Shown: positions 11,960-25,800 of the stretch, in pieces
Layout: every line of letters starts with the position of its first letter
Position numbering within the stretch: the first letter of the stretch is position 1
Assembly: GCF_905163445.1 (NCBI RefSeq)
Contig: NC_053201.1
Span: forward strand, 2,118,001 to 2,182,000
Length of the DNA stretch: 64,000 nt
Reading direction: 5' to 3'
Source of the DNA: Pararge aegeria
Lineage: Eukaryota; Arthropoda; Insecta; Lepidoptera; Nymphalidae
Notes under the pieces: model-generated
Seen by the model: only the letters and a program-made list of their open reading frames with translations
What the model was told of the DNA's origin: nothing
Databases searched by the model: none
Translations under genes and position numbers: made by a program

Positions 11960-13055
11960 TAAATTTTAAATACAAAATAATGTGGTTATGTAAGAATTAT
12001 TTAGACGTTTTAAGATTTCATGCTCGGTACTCTGTAATACGTAATTTGCAATAAAAGTTATGCAATTTTATTTATCCGGTTTTCTTTTAAGTTGTTTTAC
12101 AATTCACAGGGACATAAATACTTTTAATTATAATGCATGCTATTAAAATATTGATATGTTTATCTTTACTCTAAAAACTTATAACAAAATGCAGCAAAAC
12201 GAAGAAACGTAAACGAAAATACTTCATATTATTTAAAAAAAAAACTTAGTTTAATATCTCAAAAATCAGTTAAGAATTTCTTCGTAGGTTTTAAATGTTA
12301 ATGTAACTTTTACTAGAAAAATAATATTATGTAGACAAAGGTTGATTTGAGCAATATAAAACGCACTTCGTTTCACTGATTTCATTTAATTTCATATAAA
12401 AAGCGAAAATCACGAACCAGACATTTAATAATGAAGCAAAAGCTCACAAAAACGATAAAAAATAATATTTACACCGTCACACTCGATGTGTCTCTTAGTG
12501 TGACCGAAAGTAACTCAGAATAAGCTAAATTTATCTAATTTTACTAAAACCGTTACTTTGGATAGTAATTATTATTTTCAATTTCAAATATACACAAAAC
12601 TATATACACAAAATTATTGATCAAAGTTCATTGCAGATCATTTCAAGTTTCTTTTTATGGAAAATTATATTCTTTTTACAATAATTATTGCTTTCTAATA
12701 TGGAAAAACAGAGTATGGAAATATATGGTATTGGCATAAATAAGTTAATGTACAACATCTTTTGCATATGAAATCATTGAGCGAGGCATCGTTGCTAGTT
12801 GATATTCGGGTAACAAAAAAATTAAAAAAAAAGCTGCATCAAAAAGTGCAGTAGATTTCCAAGACATGTGCGACACAAGGAACGATTAAACTTGATTCTT
12901 ACTTTAAAAGGATTAGTAATAGTAAAATACTAAAAAAAAACAAATTCGGATTGTAAGGGCGTTTCTTTGGTGGACGTTTGAAATTTTGCGCCCTTGGTGA
13001 ACCCATGTCCATATAAAGTTACAGGGGATATTGCACAAAATACTAAGAGCTACAG
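11960..13055 (-). other. Probable ss 3' UTR and immediate downstream DNA
   Basis: AT-rich and free of recognisable SINE, LINE or Helitron sequence, unlike neighbouring kilobases, which fits a transcribed UTR. No open frame of interest. Confidence 0.35.
12067..12072 (-). terminator. Candidate ss poly(A) signal AATAAA
   Basis: Reverse complement of TTTATT, about 985 nt after the stop codon, in repeat-free AT-rich sequence. AT-rich DNA makes such hexamers common, so only a transcript end would confirm it. Confidence 0.2.
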
Positions 13056-13833
13056 TCATTGAGTCGCTTCAGCGGTGTGGTAGTGGGATGGATGGTATCG
13101 CCAAACCTGCGGTGGTGAGTACTCCACTGGGACTTCTTGAGCGGTTCCACCAGCGCCCCACATCAGGACCGTCTGTCTTGGCATCTCTGAAGTTTGGGTT
13201 TGCTGCATCCTCTCCTGTTCAGTGGACCCGCTTGACCCGCCAGGACTCGGTCCGGGCACCACACTGGGAGACCTCCTCTCCCCGGTCACAGGGCTCATGT
13301 ACCTTCCACTACTGTCGACATACGTGTACTCCCGCGATGGAGGTCGATGATACGTCGGCGGGACTTCGTAACCAGGGGGCGGTGCTGGCTCGAGGAAGCC
13401 ATTAGGCGCGTAGGGGGTGTAATGGTAAGACAGAGGTTTGTATTGGTGGAAGAGGTTGTCTGCTGCGAGGAATCTATCGTCTATGGGCGGTGGAGCGTAA
13501 TGTAAGGCTGGAGCTGGCGGGTATTCCCCGTATGGAGCTGTATAAGCTCCGTTTAGGTTGGTATACGCCGCTGCGACCGCGTCAGCGGCTAAATAGTCCA
13601 CTGGAGGCGGTGCTGGAGTAGGGGGCACTCGTCTTTTATTTCTGCAAGTGGATAAAAAGTCCCGCAATTGCGTCTTGTATCTTCTCGCCGCGCGGGGTGG
13701 TGTTGAGACGTTGGACTCGCAACCCGATAGCTGTTCTGTTTCGGAGAAGTAAAGGCTAGTGAGTCCGGTGTCTAAGTAGCTGACTTTGAAGTCCATCGTC
13801 CGCTTTCCGAGCAGATCCCTGCCTTCTTCTTCC
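13056..13833 (-). CDS. ss: ss terminal exon: post-PAS block and Pro/Tyr-rich C-terminus
   Basis: Acceptor TTATTTTCAG; the first G completes Met, then EEEGRDLLGKRTMDFKVSYL and DTGLTSLYFSETEQLSG, the conserved block after PAS-B in Spineless. The following about 220 residues are low-complexity: runs of Pro (PPTPAPPPVDY), Tyr-rich stretches (YKPLSYHYTPYAP), a Ser/Pro segment (SPSVVPGPSPGGSSGS) and a Gln-containing tail. Family knowledge: this part acts in transactivation and diverges fast. The exon is GC-rich compared with its surroundings. The stop is TGA 13058-13056. In frame there are 258 residues after the split Met. Confidence 0.93.
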
Positions 13834-16800
13834 CTGAAAATAATACAACAGTTCGTTGAGATTATATACATTGGTGCTTTTGTGAGATCGAAATGCTAGA
13901 ATGGAAAATATTTTTCAGTGTCTGGGTGTTTATCTGAATATTCTAAGTATTAATGTATATTATCCATATAAATATTTATCAGCTATCTTAGTGCCTATAA
14001 CACAAGCTACGCTTACTTTTGGGCTAGATCGCGATGTGTGTATTGTCGTAGTAAATATATATACTTTTTTAATATTTATATATTGGCAATGATTCACCGC
14101 CTTGTTTCGGAAAGCATAACATGCTTTCCGAAACTGAAGCGCAATCGATGCTTGAACCGAAGCTCAAAGCATCGATTGCGCTTGTTGACTATGAGAGAGA
14201 GAAATAAAGAGAGCTTCTGTGATTGCGGACAGACTTGTGCACAATAACATCTCACACGTGAAGTAGAACACGTGGCCGATATTGTGTCGTGTTATTAGTG
14301 TTATTTCTTACATGAGGGGTCTATGGGTGCTGATGACGAAGTCCGGCTTGGAGTTCTTGTAGACGAGACGCGAGGAAGTTTGTAGCCACTGCCATTGCCC
14401 GTCCTTCGTCTGGAAGCGGTACGCGATCATCCCTGATGCACCGGTTTTTAATACTGGAATATTAATACACGAGGTTAATTCTATGACCTTTAATACAGAT
14501 TGATGACTGGGCTGTCTTGGATTTTTACCGGACATACAAGTATGTAAGTATATTTTTTGTACTCGTAACTATTGCCCGCGTTTTTCGTCCGGGTTTTATT
14601 ACGGATTCCGGAACCCCGTGGAAACCGTTTTCTTTGCTGGGAAGAAAAGTAGCTTAGGTTACTTTCCGTCCTTTGAACTAACTCTGTGCCAAAAATCAAG
14701 TTAATTGGTCGTTCAGTTAGGGCGTTAAGGAAACACAAACAAACAAACACACTTTCGCATTTATAATATTAATGATATTCTATAGAAGATATTTTTGACG
14801 ACCAAATCAACGGCGCAACGGTGAGCGCTGTGAATTTACGTAGGAGGTCCCGGGTTCATTTCCCGTCGAGGGCAACTAGGGAATTTATAATTTCTATAGT
14901 CTCTCATGGTCTGGTGGGAGGCTTTGGCCATGGCTAGTTACCACACAACCGACAAACACGTGCCGCTAAGCGATTTAATGTTCCGGTGCTATGTCGCGTA
15001 AAACTTAGACTGCATCATCACTTACCACCACGTGAGATTGCAATCAAGGGCTTACTTGTAGTGGAATAAAAAAGTATTTATGTGTATACTTTGGGACTAG
15101 AGCTTATCTATGTAATTGAGTATTATGTAATAGCATAAATATATATCATGTATATCTATTATAGTATATATAAATTTATATCGGTATTTGTGTAGTTAAT
15201 ATGTTAATGTAGTATGTATGTTCATGTAAGTTTTTTTTTTGTAACATCCTGTATGCACCATCCACTTTCCACTTTTTTATCGGCTTCGTACGCTCAGGTT
15301 GCCTTTAAAAGATCACTTTCAGTGATAAGGCCGCCTTTGCACCCTAGCACTAAGTACTTTTACTGTTTACCTTGTATTTTTCCTATTGTGTTGTGTTGCA
15401 ATAAAGTTTTTCTATTCTATTGTATTCTATTCTATTCTATTCTATTCTATTCTATTCTATTCTATTCTATTCTATTCTATTCTATTCTAGATGGCGATGT
15501 GTGTATTGTCATAACATAAGTCATCAATGTCAACCTTCAAAATAAGTATGAGAAGTTTTTTTTTAATTTCGCGATGCTTTCAATATTGTGCAATACTTAC
15601 ATTCTTGGTGAGCGCTGGCAACGTACGCTAGATCATCGTAATGTACAAGATCATAACCACCCATGTTCGCAAGCTCTGCATCCGTGTACCCGAGAAGCAT
15701 TTTACCCCTGAAAAATAAGACAATTAGAATGAATGGTTATAAATCTACGCGCAAAGTAAACCAATTATTTTGACAACAGGTTCCCTTTAAAACAAAAACA
15801 CTTTCTTAGGATTTATGTTTTTTTATATTTTACCCCGTTCAATGGAACAGTAACATTATAACTAGTTTGATTGTTTACTTAAAATAAATCTCAAAATTCT
15901 AACTATTCTTAAAAACAATGCGGATGTTGGCTACGGAATTTGAAAACAAAACCTCGTTCCGTTCAAAATGTATAATTGTCGAGCATAAGCCGTACCAAAT
16001 GGATTTATCGATAGTTATTCGAAGATGGCCGATCTAAAAGGGATAAGCATACCGACACGGGAATATTTAAAGGCTGTTAAACGATAAAAATATAATATTC
16101 TCGGATTAAATTTTACCTCAAAGTTTTTTTGGTCTTTTCTGATTTTGATAGATCATCTGAGAGTTGAGAGATGAGGTCTCACAATGATAATCTGATGAAG
16201 GACTTAATTATAGAATTAATTACAATCTTACTTTACGAAAATGAAGCGGTGATAGTCCAGCGGTTAGGAGCTCGACTTCCAAGTTCGAATCCCAGCACGC
16301 AGCTTTTCTAAGTTATGTGCGATTTAAGCAAATAAATTATCACTTGCTTCAACGTTGAAGGAAAACATCGTGAGGAAACCTGCATGCCTGAGAGTTCTAC
16401 ATAATGTTCTCAAAGGTGTGTGGAGTCCACCAATGTGCACTGGGCCAGCGTGGTGACTACGGCCTTAACCCCTTCTCATTGTGGGGGGAGATCCGTGCCC
16501 TGTAGTGGGCCGTTAATGGGTTGATATGATGATGGTGATGATTACGGAAATAATTCAATATCCAAAATTCATAAGTATAATTAAATTGATATAGTTTTTG
16601 TAAAACCCCAAACAATAATCCCTATCCCTACTAATATTATAAATGTGAATGTAAGTTTGTTTGTTACGCTTTCACGCAAAAACTACTGAACCGATCAACA
16701 TGAAACTTTGTACACATATTCCTGAAGGTATTAGAAGGGAAGGGATGCCGAAGCCTTAACCACTAGGCTATCACCGCTATAAGATATGTTATAAATCTGC

Positions 16801-19800
16801 GAACGATTTCGATGATAAATAAATAAATAAACTACGACAATACACACACCACTATCTAGTCCCAAAGTAAGCGTAGCTTGTGTTATGGGTACTAAGATAA
16901 ATGATGAATATTTTTATGAATAATATACATAAATACTTATAATATACATATAAACACCCAGACACTGAAAAACATTCATGTTCTTCACACAAACATTTTC
17001 CAGTTGTGGGAATCGAACCCACGGCCTAGGACTCAGAAAGCAGGGTCGCTGCCCACTGCCCCATTGGGCCGTCAATTAATTAATGATAATTTGATACCTT
17101 ACAGAAAAAAGATAAGTGCTATATATAATTTTATAAGTGCTATGTATAGTTTCTTATGAAAATAAAGAAAAGGACAGCTCATTTACCAGGCCTTTAATTT
17201 TTAATCTTAACTGTGCTGGAACTGTATTAGGACAACCAAATCAGCATCAATATTTGTTTAGCTACTAACCTTTGGTCCATAGAGACTAGTGATAAATCCA
17301 ACTTGTGTTTACTCTTGAACATGACCTCTTTCTGTGGTATCTCCAGCAGGCTGGGGGGCCCAAACGGCGCGCAGATTGCAAACAAAGCTAATGGTGGTTC
17401 TTCTGTTTTCTTATTCTGCCCGTGGAGAACTTTAATCCGGCCTCTTATGTCTAACCTCTGGAAACATGATTAGAATTAAAAATAAGAGTTTTTTTTTAAA
17501 TAATAATATACTGCTACCACGACAATACACACATCGCCATCTAGCCCCAAAGTAAGCGTAGCTTGTGTTATGGGTACTAAGATGACTAAGAGAATATTTT
17601 TATTTATAACATACATAAATACTTAGAATATACACATAAACACCCAGACACTGAAAAATATTCATGCTCATCACACAAACATTTTACAGTAGTGGGAGTC
17701 GAACCCACGGCCTTGGGCTCAGAAAGCAGGGTCGCTGAAAACTGCGCCAATCGGCCGTCGGAGTTTCGTTGGCTGCATCAGACTTTTAATTAAGACTTTA
17801 AGATCTTCTAAGATTAGCGAGCTAGTTACCTTAATCTTTTTTATTCTTATTCTAAGAATGTATATAATATATATCTATTATAATCATATCAACAGTGGCG
17901 TGCCCTGGGTTTCTTACCAGGGTATGCATATAGCAAGAAAATTGCATAAATTGCAAAAATCCTCCTCCTATAAGAGTTATATATCAATTTTAGGGTACGC
18001 AGTGCTTTTGTGCATGTATGAAGTGCACGCCACTGCATATCAACTAATTACCGGCCCACTACCTCTCCCTCAATGAGATGGGGTTAAGGCCGTAGTCCAC
18101 CACGCTGGCCCAGTGCGGATTGTTGGACTTCACACACCTTTGAGAACATTACAGAGAACTCGAGGTATGTTGGTTTCCTCACGACGTTTTCCTTCACCGT
18201 TGAAGCAAGTGATATAATTGCTTAAAACGCACAAAACATGGAGAGGTCCGTGCTGGGATTTAAGTGAAGTCGAAGTCCTACCCACTGGGCTATCAACCAT
18301 TCCTATCATATCCATTATATCTCATTATATTCATCAGGGCTTGTTATTGAATTGAATTATTCTACATAAATTGAATTAACATATCGCTAAATCATAACTT
18401 ACCAAAAATCCAGATGTGTTGTCTAATAAACATCTAAATCTGACTGTGAAACTTCTTTCTAATAGGTGCGCTCGCTCTTGCCTTAGAACGTCTTGAAGTG
18501 TGAGACTATTCGCTTCTGGTGGTAGAAAGGAGTTCCATAGCAACTGTCTCTGAAGTTCTTCTCTATCTTCGGAGTGGACTAACTCGTAGACTGATTGGTG
18601 GACTATGTCTGACTGTAAATAAACATTAAAGAGTAAGTTTTGTTATATGAAATCATTTTGATGACTCCGATTTTCATTTAGCGTTAAGTAATGTGATCAG
18701 ATGTTCAATGGTATAGCCCTTCAAGGCACATAGTAAATGAACAAGGGTTGCTATTGCAAGTCTTTAGGTATAGTTACAGTTACCCATCAAGTTAAGTTCA
18801 GTGTGTTGACGGCTTACAGAATACAGGTGTCATCACCCATCTTTCCGCGGATGTCGTACGAGGCTACTAAGGGATTATAAGGAATGGGTACCAGTTTCCT
18901 CTGTGCTGCTACTACCGACTGCGATCACCGATCCGTCTACCTAGCATGGAGTTGAGCAGTGGACATTTTTAGGTTATAGATGATCAAGTTATAATTAGTA
19001 AGATCAAATGGAACCTAAAGAATGTCTCCAAAAGGTAATGTCATAATCACTGATCAATAAAGTGATATTATACTTAGTTTAGTTTCATAATAAGATCTTT
19101 ACTATAAATAATCTAATAAGCCCCAGCGAAGGCAATCAATCAATTAAATCAGGGCAACAAGATAACCAGCTAAAAATAAATCTATTCATCGACGAAAAAA
19201 AGAGCAAGTCACAACTATACCGTAAATCAATAAACCATGGATGACCCTAAAAATCGATTCGAGCCCGATCATTAAAGAATCATCTGTTACAGAGACGGAC
19301 ATGTTAATTCTGATCCTTAAAAACGCCATTACAAGCCTTAAGTTCCAAAAGAAAAAGGTTCAATTTGCAATACAGGATCAAAATATGAATTATAACACGT
19401 AATATAACAAAGCCTCGTGTAAATACTGTGGATAATGTGCCGACAATAAGCGTTGCAAGTAGAAAACTAATTGATAATCAATGGGGTTGCGCAAGGCACA
19501 ACACTAGCCCCCAAATTTTACGAATGACATGTTAATGAATCATGTAGGAAAACTTGCCCTAAGTTTAATGTTTATGCTTATAAAATGGGGTACTGGCGGT
19601 TGAATGTGGGTTCGAACATATTGCGATGGCATTAAATGTCAGAGGATGATTTGTTTGGTAATTGCTTCTTGTTCCTGGTTCGATTTGGGGGTATAGTATA
19701 GTTGCTATGGCGAACTAAAATGTTTTGTTAATATGCTTATTGTTTTGGCATTTTTTTCTCGGGTTTGTTTTTTGTGAATGTTTTTTTTTTCTTCCACTAC

Positions 19801-22800
19801 AAGTTAGTTCTTGACTGCAATCTCACCTGGGGGCAAACGATGACGCAGTCTAACATGGTAGCTGGCTAACCTGTTAGGAAGTATGGTAGCATACCCCTAA
19901 TCAGTTTTTACGCGACATCGCACCGGAATACTAAACCGCTTAGCAGCACGTCTATGTAGTGGGACCTGGGCACGGCCAACGGCTCCCACCAGACCAGACC
20001 AGAGAAAAGTCAGAAATTATAAATTCGCAATGTGCCCCTGTCGGGAATTGAACCCGACCTCCTTTTTTTTTAATTAATAGCGCTCACCGTTGGATAGGCG
20101 TTACTTTGCAGAAATCCATAATATATTATAAAAATTAAGCTTAATTTGCTATACTCCGCGAACAGCAGGAGAATCTGTATGGTGTAATTTATAATTACTT
20201 CAATCCGTATACTCACCAAACAGATTGAATAACTGTTATTATTTTGAATAACTGTTACCAACACAAATACAAAAGTGTCCCATTTCTATATCAATAATTA
20301 TACTTTCTCTTTACTAAAAAGTAGTAAGGTCAAATGGTGTGGAAATCAAAAAAGGGAAAAAAAAATACAGTCACATTGACAATTTAGTTTGAATGAATAT
20401 AATTTAATGTACAGTCCCTCAAGACAGAAGTTAATAGGCTAAAGATTAATAAAATACTAGTAAATCTTTCGAAGAAAAAGATTTCTTACAAACTTTTATT
20501 TTAATTGACTTGAACCCTACCCCAAAAATATTACACACACACACACACACACCCACACACACAAATATACTAACTATTTTTACTATTTCCTTTTTTTAAG
20601 CTACAATTAAAGCTACATAATAGTAATGTCTTAATTTCAATCTGTCTATCTATATTCCGGGGGCGTGGGCTGGTTATCCTTAACACAGATACAATCTAGC
20701 TGGGATAGCTTCGTCAACTCATTATACGTGCAATTTTGATGAAAGAAATTATTTATTATTATACTGCTATTTGCCAGCAGGTTCGGCGATACAGAAAAAA
20801 CCTCATGGCTGGTTGGATTGATCATAAGAAGGCCTATGATTCGGTGCCTCATTCGTGGCTCATGGAAGTCATTCGGTTGTGTAAGGTCGATGCAACCCTA
20901 AGCTCTTTTCTTGAGTCATGCATGAGGCATGGATGACAGTCCTTCGTCACCCAGGAGCTGTTGGGAACTCTGAATCGACTGAACCGATAGGAATTAGGCG
21001 GGGTATTTTCCAGGGCGATAGTTTAAGTCCTCTATGGTTTTGCCTAACCCTTAATCCTCTCAGTACCTTGCTGATGGACTCAGGACTAGAATTTTACCTA
21101 CGCAGGCGTGGTGAGTTCATATCTTACTTACTGTATTGTTATTATTACTTTCTATTGATTTATTGATCATTTATTGATTTTCTTTCGTTTTTTTTTTTAA
21201 TTCTTAACAATGATTACAAAAATTAAATAAAACACTATAAAAAATTTTGTAGATTTAAAAAAATTTAAAGTATTCAGTATATGAGGCTTTAAATGAGGGG
21301 TTAGTTGCTGTCCGCTGCGGAGTTCTATCGGTTATAATTTGTCGGAGTGATAGAGTAAAAACGTCAAACACTCATCCCCTCTCCCAAAGGAACCGAGCTT
21401 AATGTCGGGATAAAAAGTATCCTATATTACTTCTAACACATCCAAAAATATTTGTACAAAGTTTTATGAGGATCGGATAATTAGTTTTTGCGTGAAAGCG
21501 TAACAAACAAACATACATTGACATTTATAATATTATACGGATTATTATCGTACACACAATACTTTCACTCACAAAAACAGCAAAACTAAGTCCCTTTTAA
21601 AGTGACCTTCAATGTATAATAATTAAATTATTCCACCTGGAACGTTACCGGGAGACCACATGTGCGCCATTAGAAGGGCAATGGGGAACGATCGATGACC
21701 AGCCACCTGGTGAGACGGCTCGAAGTTAATCTAAATGCCCCTTGTTCCGTTTTCGAAAATGTATGGAGGGTGTGCGTTATTGTAATTTTTAAATCAAGCT
21801 TTTATTGGCCCGGGGGCTGGTCTGTTTTTAATGTTTTGGTTCACAATAGACAATCTCTATAGGTAGAAAGAAATAAGATTCATAAAGATAAGTTTTAAAC
21901 TATATGAAGCCTATACCCCTTTTTTTTTTTTTTGGCGTGGTGGAAAAGCTTTATGGCTACCTCTGTTCTTTTGGACAGGACAGAGGTTATGTGGGACTCG
22001 TTTACCCGAACTAAAAACCACCACGGCATGTCCCTCTCGTTGGATTAATGGCTTAGTGGCGCGTCTTAGTTACTACAGTAGCCACAACAGCAGCCTCGTA
22101 GACCAGAGAAAATTCAGAAATTTTAACTTGCCCGGACGAAGTTCTCCACACTGCAAGGAAACTGTATTTAAGAGTGCCTAGAGATAATTCATCTTTCTTC
22201 CACCACCGGTCTTTCACTATTAAGGTTAGCTTTGGAATGCCTTAAAATCTGAGAGACACAGTCGATTACCATCTTTAAAAAAATATAAATAAATATATTT
22301 ATCTATATATATATAAAAGAGAAAGTGTGTGGGTATGTTTCGTATAGGCTCCGAAACGGCTGGACCGATTTCAATGAAACTTTCAGGGAATCTCCGGATT
22401 GACCTGGCGAGTAATCCTGTAAAGTTTGGTGACGATCGGAGCACTCCTATTTTTGAACTGTCAAACTGTCAAATACAGCTTTTATTTACTATGATGATAT
22501 TCTATTGTTGGGTGTACATGGTTGTAGATAATGATCTTCACCCGCTCGAGAAGAGAATAGAAGAGAATGAATACGGAGAGAAATAAATGATTTAATATAT
22601 ATATATTTTTTTTAAATTGAAATATAAAATTGAATGATGTAAGTTTATTGTTTTAATAAAATAAAGCAAAATCCAGCCCGGCGATGCGGGCTGGCTGGGT
22701 ACGCTAGTATATTATATAAGTTTTTTAATATATACGTCGAAAATCCTAATAATAAGCTCATTAGAATCGTCGCTCAGGCATCCTCTGACAACGTATTCTT

Positions 22801-25800
22801 TAAAAAGTGGCAAACGTATCAGATTCCAAACATGAAATAATATAAAATTCTTGAATTTTAATTATCATTTAATTTACACTAATTTTAATGTTAGATTTTA
22901 ATTATTTTTTTTTTTTTATTTATTTATTTATTTGAGTGGCTTTTATATTTATTTTATGTTAATCTCTCAATTTTGAATATGGGTTCCCGACCTGTTATAA
23001 AATGTTTTTTTTTTTATATATATTTATATGCACCACCTACCCCTCTTCTTGAGCAGTGTTTTACGCCATTGGTTGACTGGAAGAGATAAGGTCGCCAAAT
23101 TGTACACATAGTGTAAACTCATTATTTATTTTTTTCCTTTATTTTTAAGTGGTGAACAATAAAAGTGTATTGATTCATTCACTCATTCGTTCATTCCCAA
23201 ATTTCTCCTTCCTAACTCCTACGCTTACTTTGGGGCTAGATTGAGTTAAGTATACCGTATAACGTAGAGTATTTCCTACTGTCTGTAATACTGTAACAGC
23301 TATTTTACCTCTTGGATGTCAAAGTAGAACTAAGATAATAGTTCAGGTTAGATTAATTTTACGTCATTAGTCATCGGTTGGGACTGCCGCTACCCCCGGC
23401 GCGTATCTCTAACTTTTTGGAGTTATGTGTGTTTTGTGTGTGTGATGTGTGTTTGTGTGTGTGTGTCATGGGTGTGTCAGAGGCATGGATGGATTTCCAA
23501 ACGGATCAAAGGATTTTGGTTATATATTAGTCGAAATAAGGACATTCTAAAGCTAAGAAGCTACGAGTATATTATGAAATCCGCTCCATAATAGCCGCCA
23601 CCACAAAATGAAAAAGTACATATTTTATCTCAATATGGATATCAAATAAAAGGGAACCCAGCATGCCTAAGAGTTCTTCATAAATTTCTCAAAGGCATGT
23701 GCAGTCTAGCAATCTGTATTGTGCCAGCTTGGTGTACTACAGCCTATAAACCCTTCTTATTCTGGGAGGAGAGGTCAGCAGTGGTCTGGAAATCGTAATG
23801 GTAATGGTAATTAATACTAATAATAAATGGACAAAACGCACATCTCTATGGAAAGGTCCAAAGGGCATTAGAAAACGGGGTCGACCAAAGGTACGATGGT
23901 CAGATGAATTAGAGAGAGTGGCTGGCGAGAACTGGCTTAAATGAGCGCTAAACAAAGCTGAGTAGAGAAAATGGAGGACGCCTTGACCCACAAGGGGTCC
24001 TTGGTTTCATAACTCAATTAGCCAAAAAAAAAAAAAATTATCTAACGTACAAAATTTGCAAAAGCTTATATTCTTATCTATTTTTATATTTATTATGTTT
24101 TTGTTTTGTTTATATCTTCAATCAAGGAATAATAAAAGGCTTTTTAATTTTTAATTTTTATTTATTTTTAATGGTAATTAATTGGTTTCGATATAGCGTT
24201 GGTTTTGGACGCTCTATTAACTTTTATCTCAAACATTTTTTCATATATCTACGAATGACGTATTGAAAAAAAAAAAATTGAAATAAAGGGAAAGTAGATA
24301 TGCCCAAATATTCAAAGGCCTTCTAACCCGATAGTCAAATGGCACAAATAAACAAGAACGCTTGCAATAATGTTTATTTAAATCAATACCCCCATTTTAT
24401 GGCACGTGGCGGCGTCACGACTCAGTACCGGTGGATTTAATGATTTCCAAATCGATTCGGTTTTAATCGACCACCCTGTTACAGAGTAAGATCTTTCGAC
24501 AGATATGCCGATAGGTATTAACTGTTACGAATAACAATCGTACTGACGACTTTCTCTGTTAAGTGAATTGGGATATACTGTTACTGTACTTGTTCAAGAC
24601 AGACCTTTCTGAAGCATGTGAATTAAATCGGTATTAGTTTAATTATTTTATTTCCATAAGTTGTTAGTTTCACAAGTGGAAAATGTTTGTGTGATGAACA
24701 TGGTATGTTTTTCAGTGTCTGGGTGTTTATGTGTATTTTATAATTATTTATATATATTATTCATGAAAATATTCATCAGTCATCTTAGTTCCTATCTTAA
24801 TACTCCATACTTTGGGGCTAGATGTGTATAAAAAATATATATTGTGGTTTGAGGCACTTAAAATACACGTATGTTTGTTTATATATATATTTATTTGGAT
24901 CAATATATAAGAAATGTTTTTCAATCGATTTAATAATTTATGTTAAAGTATCTATTATGTTATTTATATCTTATATCGATTATTCGTAATGTATTATGGT
25001 GCATGATGATGGCCTAGTGGGTGCGACTTCAGCTTATCTTTCGGTGGTAACGAATTCTAACATTACCTCACCTCAAAAATTTCTGAGATACGTGCATTTT
25101 ATGGTTGATGTAAAAATAATTATGTAGTCATTCGTATGTCCTGCGAAGCTTTGCTCTATTTAAACAGACGGTTTTCCGCACTTACCCACCATCTATCAAT
25201 CAGTTATATCTAAGTAGGTATTAAAAGCAGGTGTAAAACTAAAATTTCGCAACTCCTGGTTTTAACAGTAACAGACTGTTGAAATAAGAACCTAATGCAA
25301 ATCAATTTTATACATTTTCAAACATAGAGAACTACTAAAATACCTAAGAGCCTATCTATTAAAATAAATTAGTCTTAGGTTAGCAGGTAACCGAATAATT
25401 CGGGTTCAAGTCGGAACAAAAGTGTAGGGGGAATAAAATTTATATACGATTGTTAACTGAAAGTTTTATGGCGCGGGTTGGATTTGTGCCCAAATAGCGT
25501 TTTTAGTTCTGATAGCAATATTTCATTGCGACTTTATTAGCAGTGCCTATCTTTTCGTAGCTAGGCAAGTTTTTATTAACAAGGAAGTTTTAATGATGAA
25601 ACTGGTTTTATGTCACACTCTTTTACTTTAGAAGCAGTTCGGCTGTGGAACGATTTGCGGGAGTCGATAAAAAGAGCTCCTTCTAGACCGTCGCGTTGCG
25701 AGAGTGTCAAGGAGTATCTTTTAAAAAAAGAGTACCTATATTTAAAAAAAGATTTAAGTAAGACACCCTTCTCCGCGGCGTTAGCACTTTTGTCTCCATG

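Noticed and set aside
13031..13405. Open frame on the plus strand
   Set aside because: It is antisense to the GC-rich ss terminal exon and arises from its codon composition.
14454..14535. N-terminal extension of the PAS-B exon frame to an ATG
   Set aside because: The splice acceptor at 14454 and phase agreement with the upstream exon show that this stretch is intronic.
15214..15519. 101-codon open frame
   Set aside because: It reads through a LINE tail and the ATTCT microsatellite.
22329..22586. 85-codon open frame
   Set aside because: It lies wholly inside a non-autonomous Helitron and resembles no protein.
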